Source: Gelatiniphilus marinus (GTDB taxonomy: Bacteria; Bacteroidota; Bacteroidia; Flavobacteriales; Flavobacteriaceae). Taken from it: 64,000 nucleotides of DNA. Where the stretch lies: the NCBI RefSeq assembly GCF_042678305.1, contig NZ_JBHUDT010000001.1; one strand, given 5' to 3'. How positions within the stretch are numbered: the first letter of the stretch is position 1; every line of letters starts with the position of its first letter. The translations under genes were made by a program, and so were the position numbers. This document shows, in pieces, positions 32,979 to 41,407 of this stretch. The notes beneath the pieces were generated by a model. The model was not told where the DNA came from and did not search any database. It was given only the letters and a program-made list of their open reading frames with translations.

Positions 32979-34811
32979 TTAATTAAAACTATCAACTGCT
33001 CCAACAACAGGTAAAACCAAATACGTTCCATCCAAATCAACAGTCAATTCCGTTCCTGGTTTTGGGTGTAACGTAAACTCTTTATCACTTGAAAAAATCA
33101 TCAAACCTATTTGTTGGCCGGCTTTTATAACTTGGTCGTCTGGTTGTAAATTAAAAGTTATTTCGTAAAACTTACCGGGTTTTAAAGGATTACTTTTGGT
33201 TAACGATTTATGGTTTTGCGGGTCTGCCCAACCTCGGGTAATAATATTATCGGTTATTTTGGTGCGTCTGCCATCATTCCACGGCAGCGATACCAACCAA
33301 ACCGATAAATTTGCAGCAGGTTTGTTGCTAGCCAATTTAATGGTGATTTGTGGTACCCCAGAAATATGAACATCTTGTGTTAGTTTGGGTGTTACATACA
33401 ATAAACGGTGGTTTGTAATTTCAGCACGTGCCAATGCTTCGCCACTAAACGAGTAATTGTCAACTAAGGTTTCTTTGCCTTGTTTTGTTGGTTTTGTTGT
33501 AGTTAATCCGCCGGTTTTTGGAGCACCAGATGTTAGGTGCAAGGTTACGGGTTTTGCTTCAGGATTTGGGTAGTCTTTATAAGCCGTGGGGTCGTTTATT
33601 TTGTCGTCTTCGCGAACTATCCACGCTTTGTGGGGTTCGTTTTCAATATTATTGTCAATTCCATGTAAATACTGGGTAAACCATTTGTTCATCATGCTTA
33701 CTGGCGGCGGGCCACCATGACCAAATTGATGGTAATATATCTGTGCCGTTAAGCCCATGTCTTTGGCTTTTTTATAAATGCGGTAACTGTGTTCGGGCAT
33801 AACGTTCCAATCGTTAAAACCGTGTGCCATTAACAATGCGGCTTTCATGGGTTTCATGTGGTTTAGGTAATCGCGTCCTGCCCAAAAATCGTTGTAATCG
33901 CCAGTAATTCTGTCCATGCCGTTTTTCATTTCGGTATCACGGATTTTGGCATTGTTATGTGCACGTTTCAATTCGTTGCCACTATGAATATAATCGTACA
34001 GCACATCAATATCTTCGCCTAAATATCCACCAGGAGAACGCACTAATCCGTTGGAACGGTAATAATGATAATAAGACGTATTTGGTGCCACAGGAATAAT
34101 AACCTCTAAACCTTCAACGCTCGTGGTTGCGGCGGCCAACGGAATGGTGCCGTTGTACGATGTTCCCGTCATGCCTACTTTTCCGGTGGACCAAAATGCC
34201 TTAACTTCTTTATTGCCGTAAGGCTCGGTATAGCCTTTTGCGCGACCATTTAACCAATCGATAACCGCTTTTGGAGCCAAGGATTCGTTAATGCCGCCAA
34301 CGGTAGGCGAACCTTGGGATAAGCCTGTGCCGGGTGATGATGAATGCACTACAATATATCCACGTGGTACCCAGGTTTGAATTTGCGAATTAGAAATTAT
34401 TGGACGTTCTCCCAAACGGGTAACTTCTGGGTGTACACGAGGTTTTCCCATAGCACCCAATTCGTGTTTTACATCCCAAAATACACCATCAACATTGGGG
34501 GCAACACCAGCGTAATACGGGCTAGATTCGTAAATTACGGGGAGTTTTAAACCTTCGGTTTCGGTTTGGTAGGGTCTAGTAACGCCAACATGCATACGGT
34601 CTGGTTTGCCATCGCCATCGGTATCAAAAGTGGTTTCGACAAATAAATCGTGGCGAATCCATTTTTCAGGTGTATTAAAAGCTTCAACAATTTGCGCTTC
34701 GCCGTTTTTAAAAACCGGTACTGCTTTTTTTTGGGCTGAGGTTGAAAATATGGTAACAAATACCATAGACAGTGTAAACGCTATGGTTTTTAATTTAAAA
34801 TGATGCATCAT
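32979..34811 (-). CDS. secreted S15-type X-Pro dipeptidyl-peptidase/CocE-like hydrolase
   Basis: A 610-residue alpha/beta hydrolase, exported by a signal peptide (about 1-26, ending STSAQ). It has the S15/CocE arrangement: catalytic Ser in GTSYNG at S218, Asp in GFNDWN at D334, His in QFGHGG at H365, and a C-terminal galactose-binding-like jelly-roll domain (about 430-605, PKLTQDVHISGVPQITIKLASN). It probably removes Xaa-Pro dipeptides in the periplasm or hydrolyses an ester; peptidase versus esterase is not settled by the sequence. The gene starts 4 bases after the NTF2-like gene on the same strand, so they form an operon. Confidence 0.9.
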   Translation of the reverse strand: MMHHFKLKTIAFTLSMVFVTIFSTSAQKKAVPVFKNGEAQIVEAFNTPEKWIRHDLFVETTFDTDGDGKPDRMHVGVTRPYQTETEGLKLPVIYESSPYYAGVAPNVDGVFWDVKHELGAMGKPRVHPEVTRLGERPIISNSQIQTWVPRGYIVVHSSSPGTGLSQGSPTVGGINESLAPKAVIDWLNGRAKGYTEPYGNKEVKAFWSTGKVGMTGTSYNGTIPLAAATTSVEGLEVIIPVAPNTSYYHYYRSNGLVRSPGGYLGEDIDVLYDYIHSGNELKRAHNNAKIRDTEMKNGMDRITGDYNDFWAGRDYLNHMKPMKAALLMAHGFNDWNVMPEHSYRIYKKAKDMGLTAQIYYHQFGHGGPPPVSMMNKWFTQYLHGIDNNIENEPHKAWIVREDDKINDPTAYKDYPNPEAKPVTLHLTSGAPKTGGLTTTKPTKQGKETLVDNYSFSGEALARAEITNHRLLYVTPKLTQDVHISGVPQITIKLASNKPAANLSVWLVSLPWNDGRRTKITDNIITRGWADPQNHKSLTKSNPLKPGKFYEITFNLQPDDQVIKAGQQIGLMIFSSDKEFTLHPKPGTELTVDLDGTYLVLPVVGAVDSFN

Positions 34812-34815
34812 GGGT

Positions 34816-35352
34816 TTATTGTTTAGAGAGGTACATATTTGGTATGGGTTGTTCTTGGGTTTCTTGGGTCCAATACAAGTTTACAATCCACCAACGTTGG
34901 CCATCATAAAATAATTGAATACTGTTAATGCCTCGCATAAAGGGGGTTTCATCCGTTTCACTTTTAAAAGCTTCGTAGGTGCTAAAAACTTGCGCAATTG
35001 TACCAAAAGCATCCACTTTTCGGTGTATTTCTTTTTCAAAAAAACCGTTGTTAACTAACCATTTTTCGGAGCTTTTAATGTAATCGTTTGGCGACATATA
35101 ACGTGCTTTATATACGCCTTTATTATCTTTTCCTGCGGCTATTAATTTGGCATCTGCTTTAAAAAGGTGTTTAAAAAGCGTCCAATTTCTTTCTTGACCC
35201 TTTTCGCCAGAAATAACGGTATAAAGCGTATTTATAATGCTATCTAGGGTTTTTACATTATCGGAATAATCTTTAGTTTCTTTGGGTGTTTCTTGCGTAT
35301 GTATTGAAAGTGTTAACAGGCAAAAAAGTGGAATTAAAATGCGTTTTTTCAT
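34816..35352 (-). CDS. secreted NTF2-like protein
   Basis: A 178-residue exported protein (signal peptide about 1-19, ending SIHTQ). The mature part has the NTF2/SnoaL-like pattern: a helix with NVKTLDSIINTLYTVISGEKGQERNW, an LFKHLFKADAKLIA core and a cone-like beta sheet ending SIQLFYDGQRWWIVNLYWTQET. There are no obvious catalytic residues. It precedes the S15 hydrolase by 4 bases, so a shared role, perhaps in binding or modifying its substrate, is possible but unproven. Confidence 0.8.
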   Translation of the reverse strand: MKKRILIPLFCLLTLSIHTQETPKETKDYSDNVKTLDSIINTLYTVISGEKGQERNWTLFKHLFKADAKLIAAGKDNKGVYKARYMSPNDYIKSSEKWLVNNGFFEKEIHRKVDAFGTIAQVFSTYEAFKSETDETPFMRGINSIQLFYDGQRWWIVNLYWTQETQEQPIPNMYLSKQ

Positions 35353-35429
35353 AAAAAAAAATGTTTGGTTTTTTTAAAAGCTACAAATTAAAAATTAGTA
35401 AGTAGTTTAAGCGTTAAGGGATTCTTAAA

Positions 35430-35888
35430 TTACCTATACGTTTTTTTTACCCTATCTAAATCTCGCTTGTTATCGCGGTCTTTAATGGTTTCGCGCTTAT
35501 CGTATAATTTTTTTCCTTTTGCCAGGGCAATGTCTAATTTGGCAAATCCTTTTTCGTTAATAAACAATCGTAACGGAATAATGGTCAATCCTGTGTTCTG
35601 CACTTCTTTTTGCAGTTTTTTCAATTCCCTTTTGTTTAAAAGAAGTTTCCTTTCGGCTTTTGGCCGGTGGTTGTAATAATTGCCAAAGGCGTACTCTTGT
35701 ATGGTCATGTTAATTACAAAAAGTTCCCCTTTTTCGTTAAACTCACAAAAGCTTTCTGCAATAGAGGCTTTACTGCTTCTAATGGATTTAATCTCGGTTC
35801 CGGTAAGCACGATCCCTGCGGTGTACTTATCCAAGATTTCGTATTGAAAGCGCGCTTTTTTGTTTTGTATGTTAATGGTTTTTTGCAT
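35430..35888 (-). CDS. smpB: tmRNA-binding protein SmpB
   Basis: Binds tmRNA and directs it to stalled ribosomes. Its 152 residues are the family length: the OB-barrel core holds NKKARFQYEILDKYTAGIVLTGTEIKSIR, then AFGNYYNHRPKAERKLLLNKREL and the C-terminal tail KGKKLYDKRETIKDRDNKRDLDR. A TTG at 35897 is in frame, but the family starts at MQKTINI-like sequence, so the ATG at 35888 is chosen. The CAAAGCTA box (TAGCTTTG on the minus strand, 35895-35902) sits only 6 bases upstream, and the TTG would lie inside it. Alone on its strand; no tmRNA gene was found in the window. Confidence 0.95.
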   Translation of the reverse strand: MQKTINIQNKKARFQYEILDKYTAGIVLTGTEIKSIRSSKASIAESFCEFNEKGELFVINMTIQEYAFGNYYNHRPKAERKLLLNKRELKKLQKEVQNTGLTIIPLRLFINEKGFAKLDIALAKGKKLYDKRETIKDRDNKRDLDRVKKTYR

Positions 35889-35894
35889 GGAGCA

Positions 35895-35902
35895 CAAAGC
35901 TA
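35895..35902 (-). promoter_or_regulatory. -7 box close to the smpB start
   Basis: TAGCTTTG on the minus strand fits TAnnTTTG and ends 6 bases from the ATG at 35888, giving a nearly leaderless mRNA if used. It supports the ATG over the upstream TTG. Confidence 0.4.
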
Positions 35903-35990
35903 CAGGATTTTACTTAAAAGTTAAAGATTATTCAGAACTTAAAATAATTACAGTTACTTTAGTTGCTTTAAACCTGATATTTTTTTTTGA

Positions 35991-37589
35991 ATGAAGAAAT
36001 TCCTTCTTGTATTTAGTGTATTGTGCTTTGTTACATCGTGTACTAGCGTAAAAACCTATAACGAGCAAATCAGATCGTTGCACACGGTTGAAGATTTACA
36101 AAACGATATCGATAAACTTTACAGGCAACTTAAAAAACACCACCCAAAACTCTATCAATACACCCCAAAAGCAGTATTGGATTTTAAGTTTGATAGCTTA
36201 AAAACAGCGATAAAACAACCCATGAATTCGCGAGAATTTTACAAAAAACTTGCACCTGTTGTTACCCATGTTAGGCAGGGGCATGTTTCGGTAGGTTCGG
36301 CAAATAAAAGGTTTACCCGTAAAGAGAGGAAGCTTTTAAAAAAGAAGAAATTTGAGTTTTACGATTTAGATTTCGAATATTTAAACAACAAACTTTATGT
36401 AAAAAACACACGAGGTAAAGATTCATCACTTATCGGAAATGAAGTCCTCAAAATTGAAAATGATTTAGCTCCAAATTTAGTTGAAACATTTAAAACCCAA
36501 TTTGCCACAGATGGTTACAACACCACATTGCACAATCGATTTGTTGGTAAAAATTTCAAAACATTTTACTACAGAAATAAAGGTTTTGTAGATAGCTTAA
36601 AAGTAACTTTTAAAAATAAAGATTCTGTTTTCACAAAAACATTTAAACGTTTAAAAAAAGAAGATAAAAAGGTTGAAAACGATTCATTAAAAAATGATTC
36701 AGCTAAAACAGTTAAACCAAAAAGGCTAACCAAATCAGAAAAAAAAGCCAAACGAATTGCCCGAAAGAAGAAAAAGAAATTCAATAAAAAACATGGATAT
36801 ATTTCTAAAAACAAATATACCAGAAACCTTAATTTTATAGGAAATGACAGCACCATTGCGCTTATGAAAATACGTGCTTTTGGTAACGGCCCGTACAAAG
36901 CGTTTTACAAAGAAAGTTTTGCGAAATTAGATTCAGCAAAAACCAAGTATTTTATTTTGGATTTGCGCGATAACGGTGGCGGTCGCATTGCTGAAATCGA
37001 TAAACTATATTCGTATTTAACCGATAAAAATTATCAATTTATTACAGCAAGCGAAGTAAAAAGCAGAGTGCCTTTTATGACGTTTATAATGAGCAACACC
37101 TCATCAACTAGCCGTAAAATTGTTGGCGGATTGTTATCGCCCATTATAATTACCCATAATTTGTTGAAAACAAAAAAGAATGCTGGCAAATTGTATTACA
37201 AATTCAATAACTTTTCAAAAACCAAAGCACCCAATCCGTTACATTTTAAAGGCAAAATTTATGTGCTTATCAACGGGAATTCTTTTTCGGCGTCCTCGCT
37301 TTTATCAACCCATTTAAAAGCAAACAAACGCGCTGTTTTTGTGGGCGAAGAAACCGGTGGCGCATACAACGGTACCGTGGCGGGCATTTATAAATTATAC
37401 CAATTGCCAACAACTAAACTTAAAGTGCGCATGGGCTTAATGCAAATAGAAGCCCCACAAAAACAGCTCCCCGATGGTTATGGCGTAAAACCAGATATTA
37501 AAATAATACCAACAATTAAAGATAGAAAATTAAAAATAGACACCGAGCTCAAGTGGGTTTTAAGCGATATTGAAAAGACTAGCGATTAA
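35991..37589 (+). CDS. S41-family peptidase-like lipoprotein with Lys-rich insertion
   Basis: A 532-residue lipoprotein (lipobox-like FVTSCTS, Cys near residue 17). The C-terminal half is an S41 (C-terminal processing) peptidase domain: FILDLRDNGGGRIAEIDKL (about 321-340), catalytic Ser in INGNSFSASSLLS (S433 likely), and GEETGGAYNGT (about 452). An N-terminal helical part precedes it (about 25-100). Odd: about residues 218-278 are a Lys/Arg-rich insertion with little else. ATG start. It stands alone upstream of lpdA. Substrate unknown. Confidence 0.85.
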   Translation: MKKFLLVFSVLCFVTSCTSVKTYNEQIRSLHTVEDLQNDIDKLYRQLKKHHPKLYQYTPKAVLDFKFDSLKTAIKQPMNSREFYKKLAPVVTHVRQGHVSVGSANKRFTRKERKLLKKKKFEFYDLDFEYLNNKLYVKNTRGKDSSLIGNEVLKIENDLAPNLVETFKTQFATDGYNTTLHNRFVGKNFKTFYYRNKGFVDSLKVTFKNKDSVFTKTFKRLKKEDKKVENDSLKNDSAKTVKPKRLTKSEKKAKRIARKKKKKFNKKHGYISKNKYTRNLNFIGNDSTIALMKIRAFGNGPYKAFYKESFAKLDSAKTKYFILDLRDNGGGRIAEIDKLYSYLTDKNYQFITASEVKSRVPFMTFIMSNTSSTSRKIVGGLLSPIIITHNLLKTKKNAGKLYYKFNNFSKTKAPNPLHFKGKIYVLINGNSFSASSLLSTHLKANKRAVFVGEETGGAYNGTVAGIYKLYQLPTTKLKVRMGLMQIEAPQKQLPDGYGVKPDIKIIPTIKDRKLKIDTELKWVLSDIEKTSD

Positions 37590-37612
37590 TCTTTTTTCTT
37601 TAACAAAAATCG

Positions 37613-37620
37613 TACTTTTG
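37613..37620 (+). promoter_or_regulatory. -7 box for lpdA/fabV
   Basis: TACTTTTG fits TAnnTTTG and lies 35 bases upstream of the lpdA ATG. A convincing -33 TTTG is not seen. Confidence 0.45.
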
Positions 37621-37655
37621 TTCTTTGTTAAATTAAGAAAAATAAAACAAAATAT

Positions 37656-39056
37656 ATGAATTCTTACGATGTAGCCATTATAGGTTCTGGCCCTGGCGGA
37701 TATGTTGCCGCAATACGTTGCGCCCAATTAGGCATGGAAACAGCAATAATTGAAAAATACCCAACCCTTGGTGGCACCTGCCTAAATGTGGGTTGTATTC
37801 CCAGTAAAGCCCTTTTAGATTCGTCTCACCATTACGAAGATGCCGTTAAACATTTTGAAGAACACGGTATTGAAATCCCCGGCGATATTAAAGTAAACCT
37901 AGAAAAAATGATTGCACGCAAGCAAGCCGTTGTCGATCAAACTACAGGTGGCATCGATTTTTTAATGAAGAAAAACAAGATTGATGTTTACCAGGGTTTA
38001 GGAAGCTTTAAAGATGCAACGCATATTACCATTAAAGGAGATGAAACTATCGAAATTGAAGCAAAAAATATAATTATAGCAACAGGTAGCAAACCATCAA
38101 ATTTGCCATTTATCAATATAGACAAAGAACGCGTAATCACTTCAACCGAAGCTTTAACACTTAAAGAAATTCCAAAACATTTAATCGTTATTGGCGGAGG
38201 CGTTATTGGTTTAGAGTTGGGGCAGGTTTATAAAAGATTAGGAGCAGAAGTAACAGTTTTGGAATACGCTGATAGAATTATCCCAACCATGGATGCGGGC
38301 TTATCTAAAGAATTAAATAAAGTTTTAAAGAAACAGAAGTTTAAAATAAATGCGTCGCATAAAGTAAAATCTGTTGAGCGGCAAGGTAATGAAGTTATCG
38401 TTAAAGCCGATAATAAAAAAGGAGTAGAAGCAGAATTTAAAGGCGATTATTGCTTGGTGTCAGTTGGGCGGCGCCCATATACAGATGGCTTAAATGCCAA
38501 AGCTGCTGGTGTAAAAATTAATGATAGAGGGCAAGTTGAGGTAAACGATTATTTACAAACTTCAGCTTCAAATATATACGCCATTGGCGATGTAGTAAAA
38601 GGAGCAATGCTAGCCCATAAAGCAGAAGAAGAAGGCGTTTTTGTTGCCGAAACCATCGCGGGGCAAAAACCACATATCGATTATAATTTAATTCCGGGCG
38701 TGGTTTACACATGGCCAGAAGTTGCGGCTGTTGGTAAAACCGAAGAGGAATTAAAAGATGCTGGAGTAGATTATAAAACCGGACAATTCCCCATGCGTGC
38801 ATTAGGCAGAAGTAGAGCCAGTATGGATTTAGATGGTTTTGTAAAAATTCTGGCCGATAAAAAAACAGATGAGATTTTAGGCGTTCACATGGTAGGTGCC
38901 CGTGCTGCAGATATGATTGCTGAAGCAGTTGTAGCCATGGAATACAGAGCTAGTGCCGAAGATATATCGCGTATGTCGCACGCACACCCAACATTTACAG
39001 AAGCTATTAAAGAAGCTGCTTTAGCGGCAACAGACGATAGAGCATTACATATTTAG
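37656..39056 (+). CDS. lpdA: dihydrolipoyl dehydrogenase (E3)
   Basis: FAD enzyme that re-oxidises lipoamide in pyruvate, 2-oxoglutarate and branched-chain dehydrogenase complexes and the glycine cleavage system. Its 466 residues are full length: FAD motif IIGSGPGGYVAA (8-19), redox disulphide C42/C47 (GGTCLNVGCIPSK), NAD motif VIGGGVIGLELG, and the C-terminal HAHPTFTEAIKEA with the active-site His-Glu. ATG start; fabV follows 13 bases after its stop and is probably co-transcribed. No E1 or E2 gene is adjacent, so this is the stand-alone copy typical of Bacteroidetes. Confidence 0.95.
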   Translation: MNSYDVAIIGSGPGGYVAAIRCAQLGMETAIIEKYPTLGGTCLNVGCIPSKALLDSSHHYEDAVKHFEEHGIEIPGDIKVNLEKMIARKQAVVDQTTGGIDFLMKKNKIDVYQGLGSFKDATHITIKGDETIEIEAKNIIIATGSKPSNLPFINIDKERVITSTEALTLKEIPKHLIVIGGGVIGLELGQVYKRLGAEVTVLEYADRIIPTMDAGLSKELNKVLKKQKFKINASHKVKSVERQGNEVIVKADNKKGVEAEFKGDYCLVSVGRRPYTDGLNAKAAGVKINDRGQVEVNDYLQTSASNIYAIGDVVKGAMLAHKAEEEGVFVAETIAGQKPHIDYNLIPGVVYTWPEVAAVGKTEEELKDAGVDYKTGQFPMRALGRSRASMDLDGFVKILADKKTDEILGVHMVGARAADMIAEAVVAMEYRASAEDISRMSHAHPTFTEAIKEAALAATDDRALHI

Positions 39057-39069
39057 AAATAATTTTTTT

Positions 39070-40260
39070 ATGATAATAGAACCAAAAACAAGAGGCTTTA
39101 TATGTTTAACCGCACACCCAAAAGGCTGCGAGCAAAACGTAATGAATCAAATTAATTATATAAAAGAACGACCAGTTGCAAATGGACCAAAAAAAGTATT
39201 GGTTATTGGAGCTTCCACAGGATTTGGTTTAGCATCACGAATTACCGCAGCTTACGGATCAAATGCTGCAACCATTGGCGCATTTTTTGAAAAACCTCCA
39301 ACCGAAGGCCGTCCGGCATCTCCAGGTTGGTACAACAGTGCCGCTTTCGAGGCCCAAGCGCATAAAGATGGTTTGTACGCCAAAAGCATTAATGGCGATG
39401 CGTTTTCAAACCAAGTTAAGGCACAAACCATAGATTTGATAAAAGCCGATTTAGGCGAAATAGATTTATTGGTGTACAGTTTAGCATCGCCAGTAAGAAC
39501 ACACCCAGATACGGGCCAACGTTTCAAATCGGTTTTAAAACCCATAGGAAGCACCTTTACAAATAATACAGTAGATTTTCATACCGGCGAGGTTAAAAAC
39601 ATATCTATTGCACCAGGTTCCGATCAGGATATAAAAAACACAGTAGCCGTAATGGGTGGCGAAGATTGGCAGATGTGGGTTAACCAACTAAAAGCAGCAG
39701 GTGTTTTATCAAACGACTTTAAAACAGTGGCCTATTCTTATATTGGACCATCGTTAACAGAGGCCGTTTACAGAAAAGGCACCATTGGTCGCGCAAAAGA
39801 CCATTTAGAAGCCACGGCGTTTAATATTGCAGATGCTTTAAAAGACATTAACGGGCAGGCCTATGTGTCGGTTAATAAAGCTTTGGTAACACAAGCTAGT
39901 TCTGCTATTCCGGTAATTCCCTTGTATATTTCATTACTGTACAAAGTGATGAAGGAAAAAGGCATCCACGAAGGTTGTATCGAGCAAATCGAGCGTTTAT
40001 TTAACGCTCGTTTGTATGCAGAAAATTTAGAATTAGACGAAGCAGGCAGAATACGTATTGACGATTGGGAAATGCGCCACGATGTGCAAGCTAAAGTTTT
40101 AGAACTTTGGAACAATGTAACCACCGATACCTTACCAAAACTAGGCGATTTAAAAGGTTACGAAACAGATTTCTACAACCTTTTCGGGTTTAAAGTTGAT
40201 GGTGTAGATTATAAAAAAGACGTAAACGAAATGGTTGAAATTCCGGGATTGCAAGACTAG
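39070..40260 (+). CDS. fabV: enoyl-ACP/trans-2-enoyl-CoA reductase, FabV type
   Basis: Reduces the enoyl intermediate of fatty-acid synthesis with NADH. The 396-residue length and motifs are those of FabV: N-terminal IIEPKTRGFICLTAHPKGCEQNV, NAD-binding GASTGFGLASRITAAYG, and the Tyr/Lys active site with SYIGPSLTEAVYRKGTIGRAKDHLE. FabV enzymes are known to be poorly inhibited by triclosan compared with FabI, but this is family knowledge. No other fatty-acid genes are adjacent. It is followed by a strong terminator. ATG start. Confidence 0.95.
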   Translation: MIIEPKTRGFICLTAHPKGCEQNVMNQINYIKERPVANGPKKVLVIGASTGFGLASRITAAYGSNAATIGAFFEKPPTEGRPASPGWYNSAAFEAQAHKDGLYAKSINGDAFSNQVKAQTIDLIKADLGEIDLLVYSLASPVRTHPDTGQRFKSVLKPIGSTFTNNTVDFHTGEVKNISIAPGSDQDIKNTVAVMGGEDWQMWVNQLKAAGVLSNDFKTVAYSYIGPSLTEAVYRKGTIGRAKDHLEATAFNIADALKDINGQAYVSVNKALVTQASSAIPVIPLYISLLYKVMKEKGIHEGCIEQIERLFNARLYAENLELDEAGRIRIDDWEMRHDVQAKVLELWNNVTTDTLPKLGDLKGYETDFYNLFGFKVDGVDYKKDVNEMVEIPGLQD

Positions 40261-40280
40261 TAAAATAATATTTACAAATA

Positions 40281-40330
40281 AAAAAAGCGACCTACTTTGA
40301 CTACGCTAAGTAACCAAAGGTCGCTTTTTT
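40281..40330 (+). terminator. terminator of fabV
   Basis: AAAAAAGCGACCT (40281-40293) pairs with AGGTCGCTTTTTT (40318-40330), ending in a T-run. The loop is about 24 bases. Confidence 0.88.
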
Positions 40331-40372
40331 TATTGCTTAAAAATAAAGTCCTTCAAAATTATAGCTAATCAT

Positions 40373-40409
40373 ATACTAGCTGTTACAACCTAGTATCTTG
40401 ATGTTGTAA
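40373..40409. other. two interleaved inverted repeats (H-type pseudoknot geometry)
   Basis: Stem 1 is ATACTAG (40373-40379) with CTAGTAT (40390-40396). Stem 2 is TTACAAC (40383-40389) with GTTGTAA (40403-40409). Loops are 3, 0 and 6 bases. Both stems are perfect 7-mers. Both strands could carry this structure, so the transcribed strand cannot be told. Could instead be two overlapping palindromic operator sites. Confidence 0.4.
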
Positions 40410-40635
40410 TATTTAAAAACTCATTGTCTAATTTTAATAGTATTAAAATCATCATTTTTATAATAGCTTCTACTATTCAATAAGTAAATTATGTAAAAAA
40501 TATCTTATATAAAATATATTTCAACAATAAATTATGCGTTTTAAAGTTTAAAAAATAAATATGTAGTTTTTTTTGTGTTAAATGTGACTTATCAAGTAAT
40601 ATCGTGTCTAATAACTTAAGGAATCACTTTTAAAA

Positions 40636-41211
40636 TTGAAAACCCTAGACCATATTAACAAGTTAACCGACGAAGATTTGGTAAAAGCCATTGTTAAAAC
40701 CAACAACACATTGCTTTTCGAGATACTGTACGACAGGTATGCGACATTGGTATATAATAAGTGTTTTGGGTTTGCAAAAGATGCCGACGAAGCTAAAGAT
40801 TTAACCCAAGATGTATTTTTAAAACTCTTTGTTAAGTTGGCTAGTTTTAAAGGGAAATCGAAATTTTCAACCTGGTTATATGCCTTTACTTATAACCACT
40901 GTGTAAATTATGTAACCAGAAACACCGCAAAAAAATTTGAAAAACAATCGGTAGATTATAAAGACATTGAAAACCTTTCTTATGCAGATGAAGACGATAC
41001 CAGTTTTCTCAACATGAAAGTAGATAAATTAAAAACCGCCTTAGAGTTTATTTCACCAGAAGAGAAAATGATTTTACTGTTAAAGTACCAAGATTTTCTA
41101 TCTATTAAAGAAATTGGAAGCGCCCTAGAAATTGGCGAAAGCGCGGTTAAAATGAGAATTAAGCGCGCCAAAGACAAACTAATAGCCGTTTATACCAACA
41201 ACCTTAAATAA
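40636..41211 (+). CDS. ECF-type RNA polymerase sigma factor
   Basis: Sigma-70 family, extracytoplasmic-function subtype, 191 residues. Region 2 covers about 30-95 (AKDLTQDVFLKLFVKLASFKGKSKFSTWLYAFTYNHCVNYV), region 4 about 135-185 (LLKYQDFLSIKEIGSALEIGESAVKMRIKRAKDKL, the helix-turn-helix). The start is TTG at 40636: no ATG lies in frame between it and an upstream TAA. Its stop overlaps the ATG of the 64-residue gene as TAATG, and the channel gene follows. No classic anti-sigma with a transmembrane helix is found next to it. Regulated promoters unknown. Confidence 0.9.
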   Translation: MKTLDHINKLTDEDLVKAIVKTNNTLLFEILYDRYATLVYNKCFGFAKDADEAKDLTQDVFLKLFVKLASFKGKSKFSTWLYAFTYNHCVNYVTRNTAKKFEKQSVDYKDIENLSYADEDDTSFLNMKVDKLKTALEFISPEEKMILLLKYQDFLSIKEIGSALEIGESAVKMRIKRAKDKLIAVYTNNLK

Positions 41212-41405
41212 TGGATAATCCATTTAAGCATATAAACCAGCCACTTAAAGAAGTTCCGCAAGAACTTAAAGCTAAGGTTATGAGCGATATTGCCACGGCT
41301 AAGTTGCTAATGGATTTAGCGAGCTTATTCTCTGTTGATATGGCTAAAATTGTGGAACAGACCATTAGAAAAAGAAAACACAACCCTAACCAATACAATA
41401 AGTAA
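41211..41405 (+). CDS. 64-residue protein translationally coupled to the sigma factor
   Basis: Small protein with the sequence start MDNPFKHINQPLKEVPQELKAK and a basic tail. It is predicted mainly helical (VPQELKAKVMSDIATAKLLMDLASLFSVDMAKIVEQTIRKRK), with no transmembrane helix and no Cys. The ATG overlaps the sigma stop as TAATG, and the channel gene follows after 2 bases, so all three form one transcript. Not recognised as a known family. It could be a soluble sigma-binding regulator or an adaptor to the membrane channel; both are inference from position. Confidence 0.75.
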   Translation: MDNPFKHINQPLKEVPQELKAKVMSDIATAKLLMDLASLFSVDMAKIVEQTIRKRKHNPNQYNK

Positions 41406-41407
41406 CC

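Larger units (their letters stand above)
40261..40635. other. 375-base gene-free stretch with terminator and several inverted repeats
   Basis: Apart from the fabV terminator, it contains interleaved inverted repeats at 40373-40409, a hairpin ATTTTAAT-agt-ATTAAAAT (40431-40449), and AATAG/CTATT (40462-40477). The rest, about 40480-40635, is very A+T-rich, with no clear TAnnTTTG promoter box. I see no open frame of note in it. Confidence 0.7.

Noticed and set aside
40373..40409. preQ1-like or other known pseudoknot riboswitch
   Set aside because: The geometry is H-type, but I see none of the conserved bases of the preQ1 or SAM-II classes, and no queuosine or methionine gene follows.
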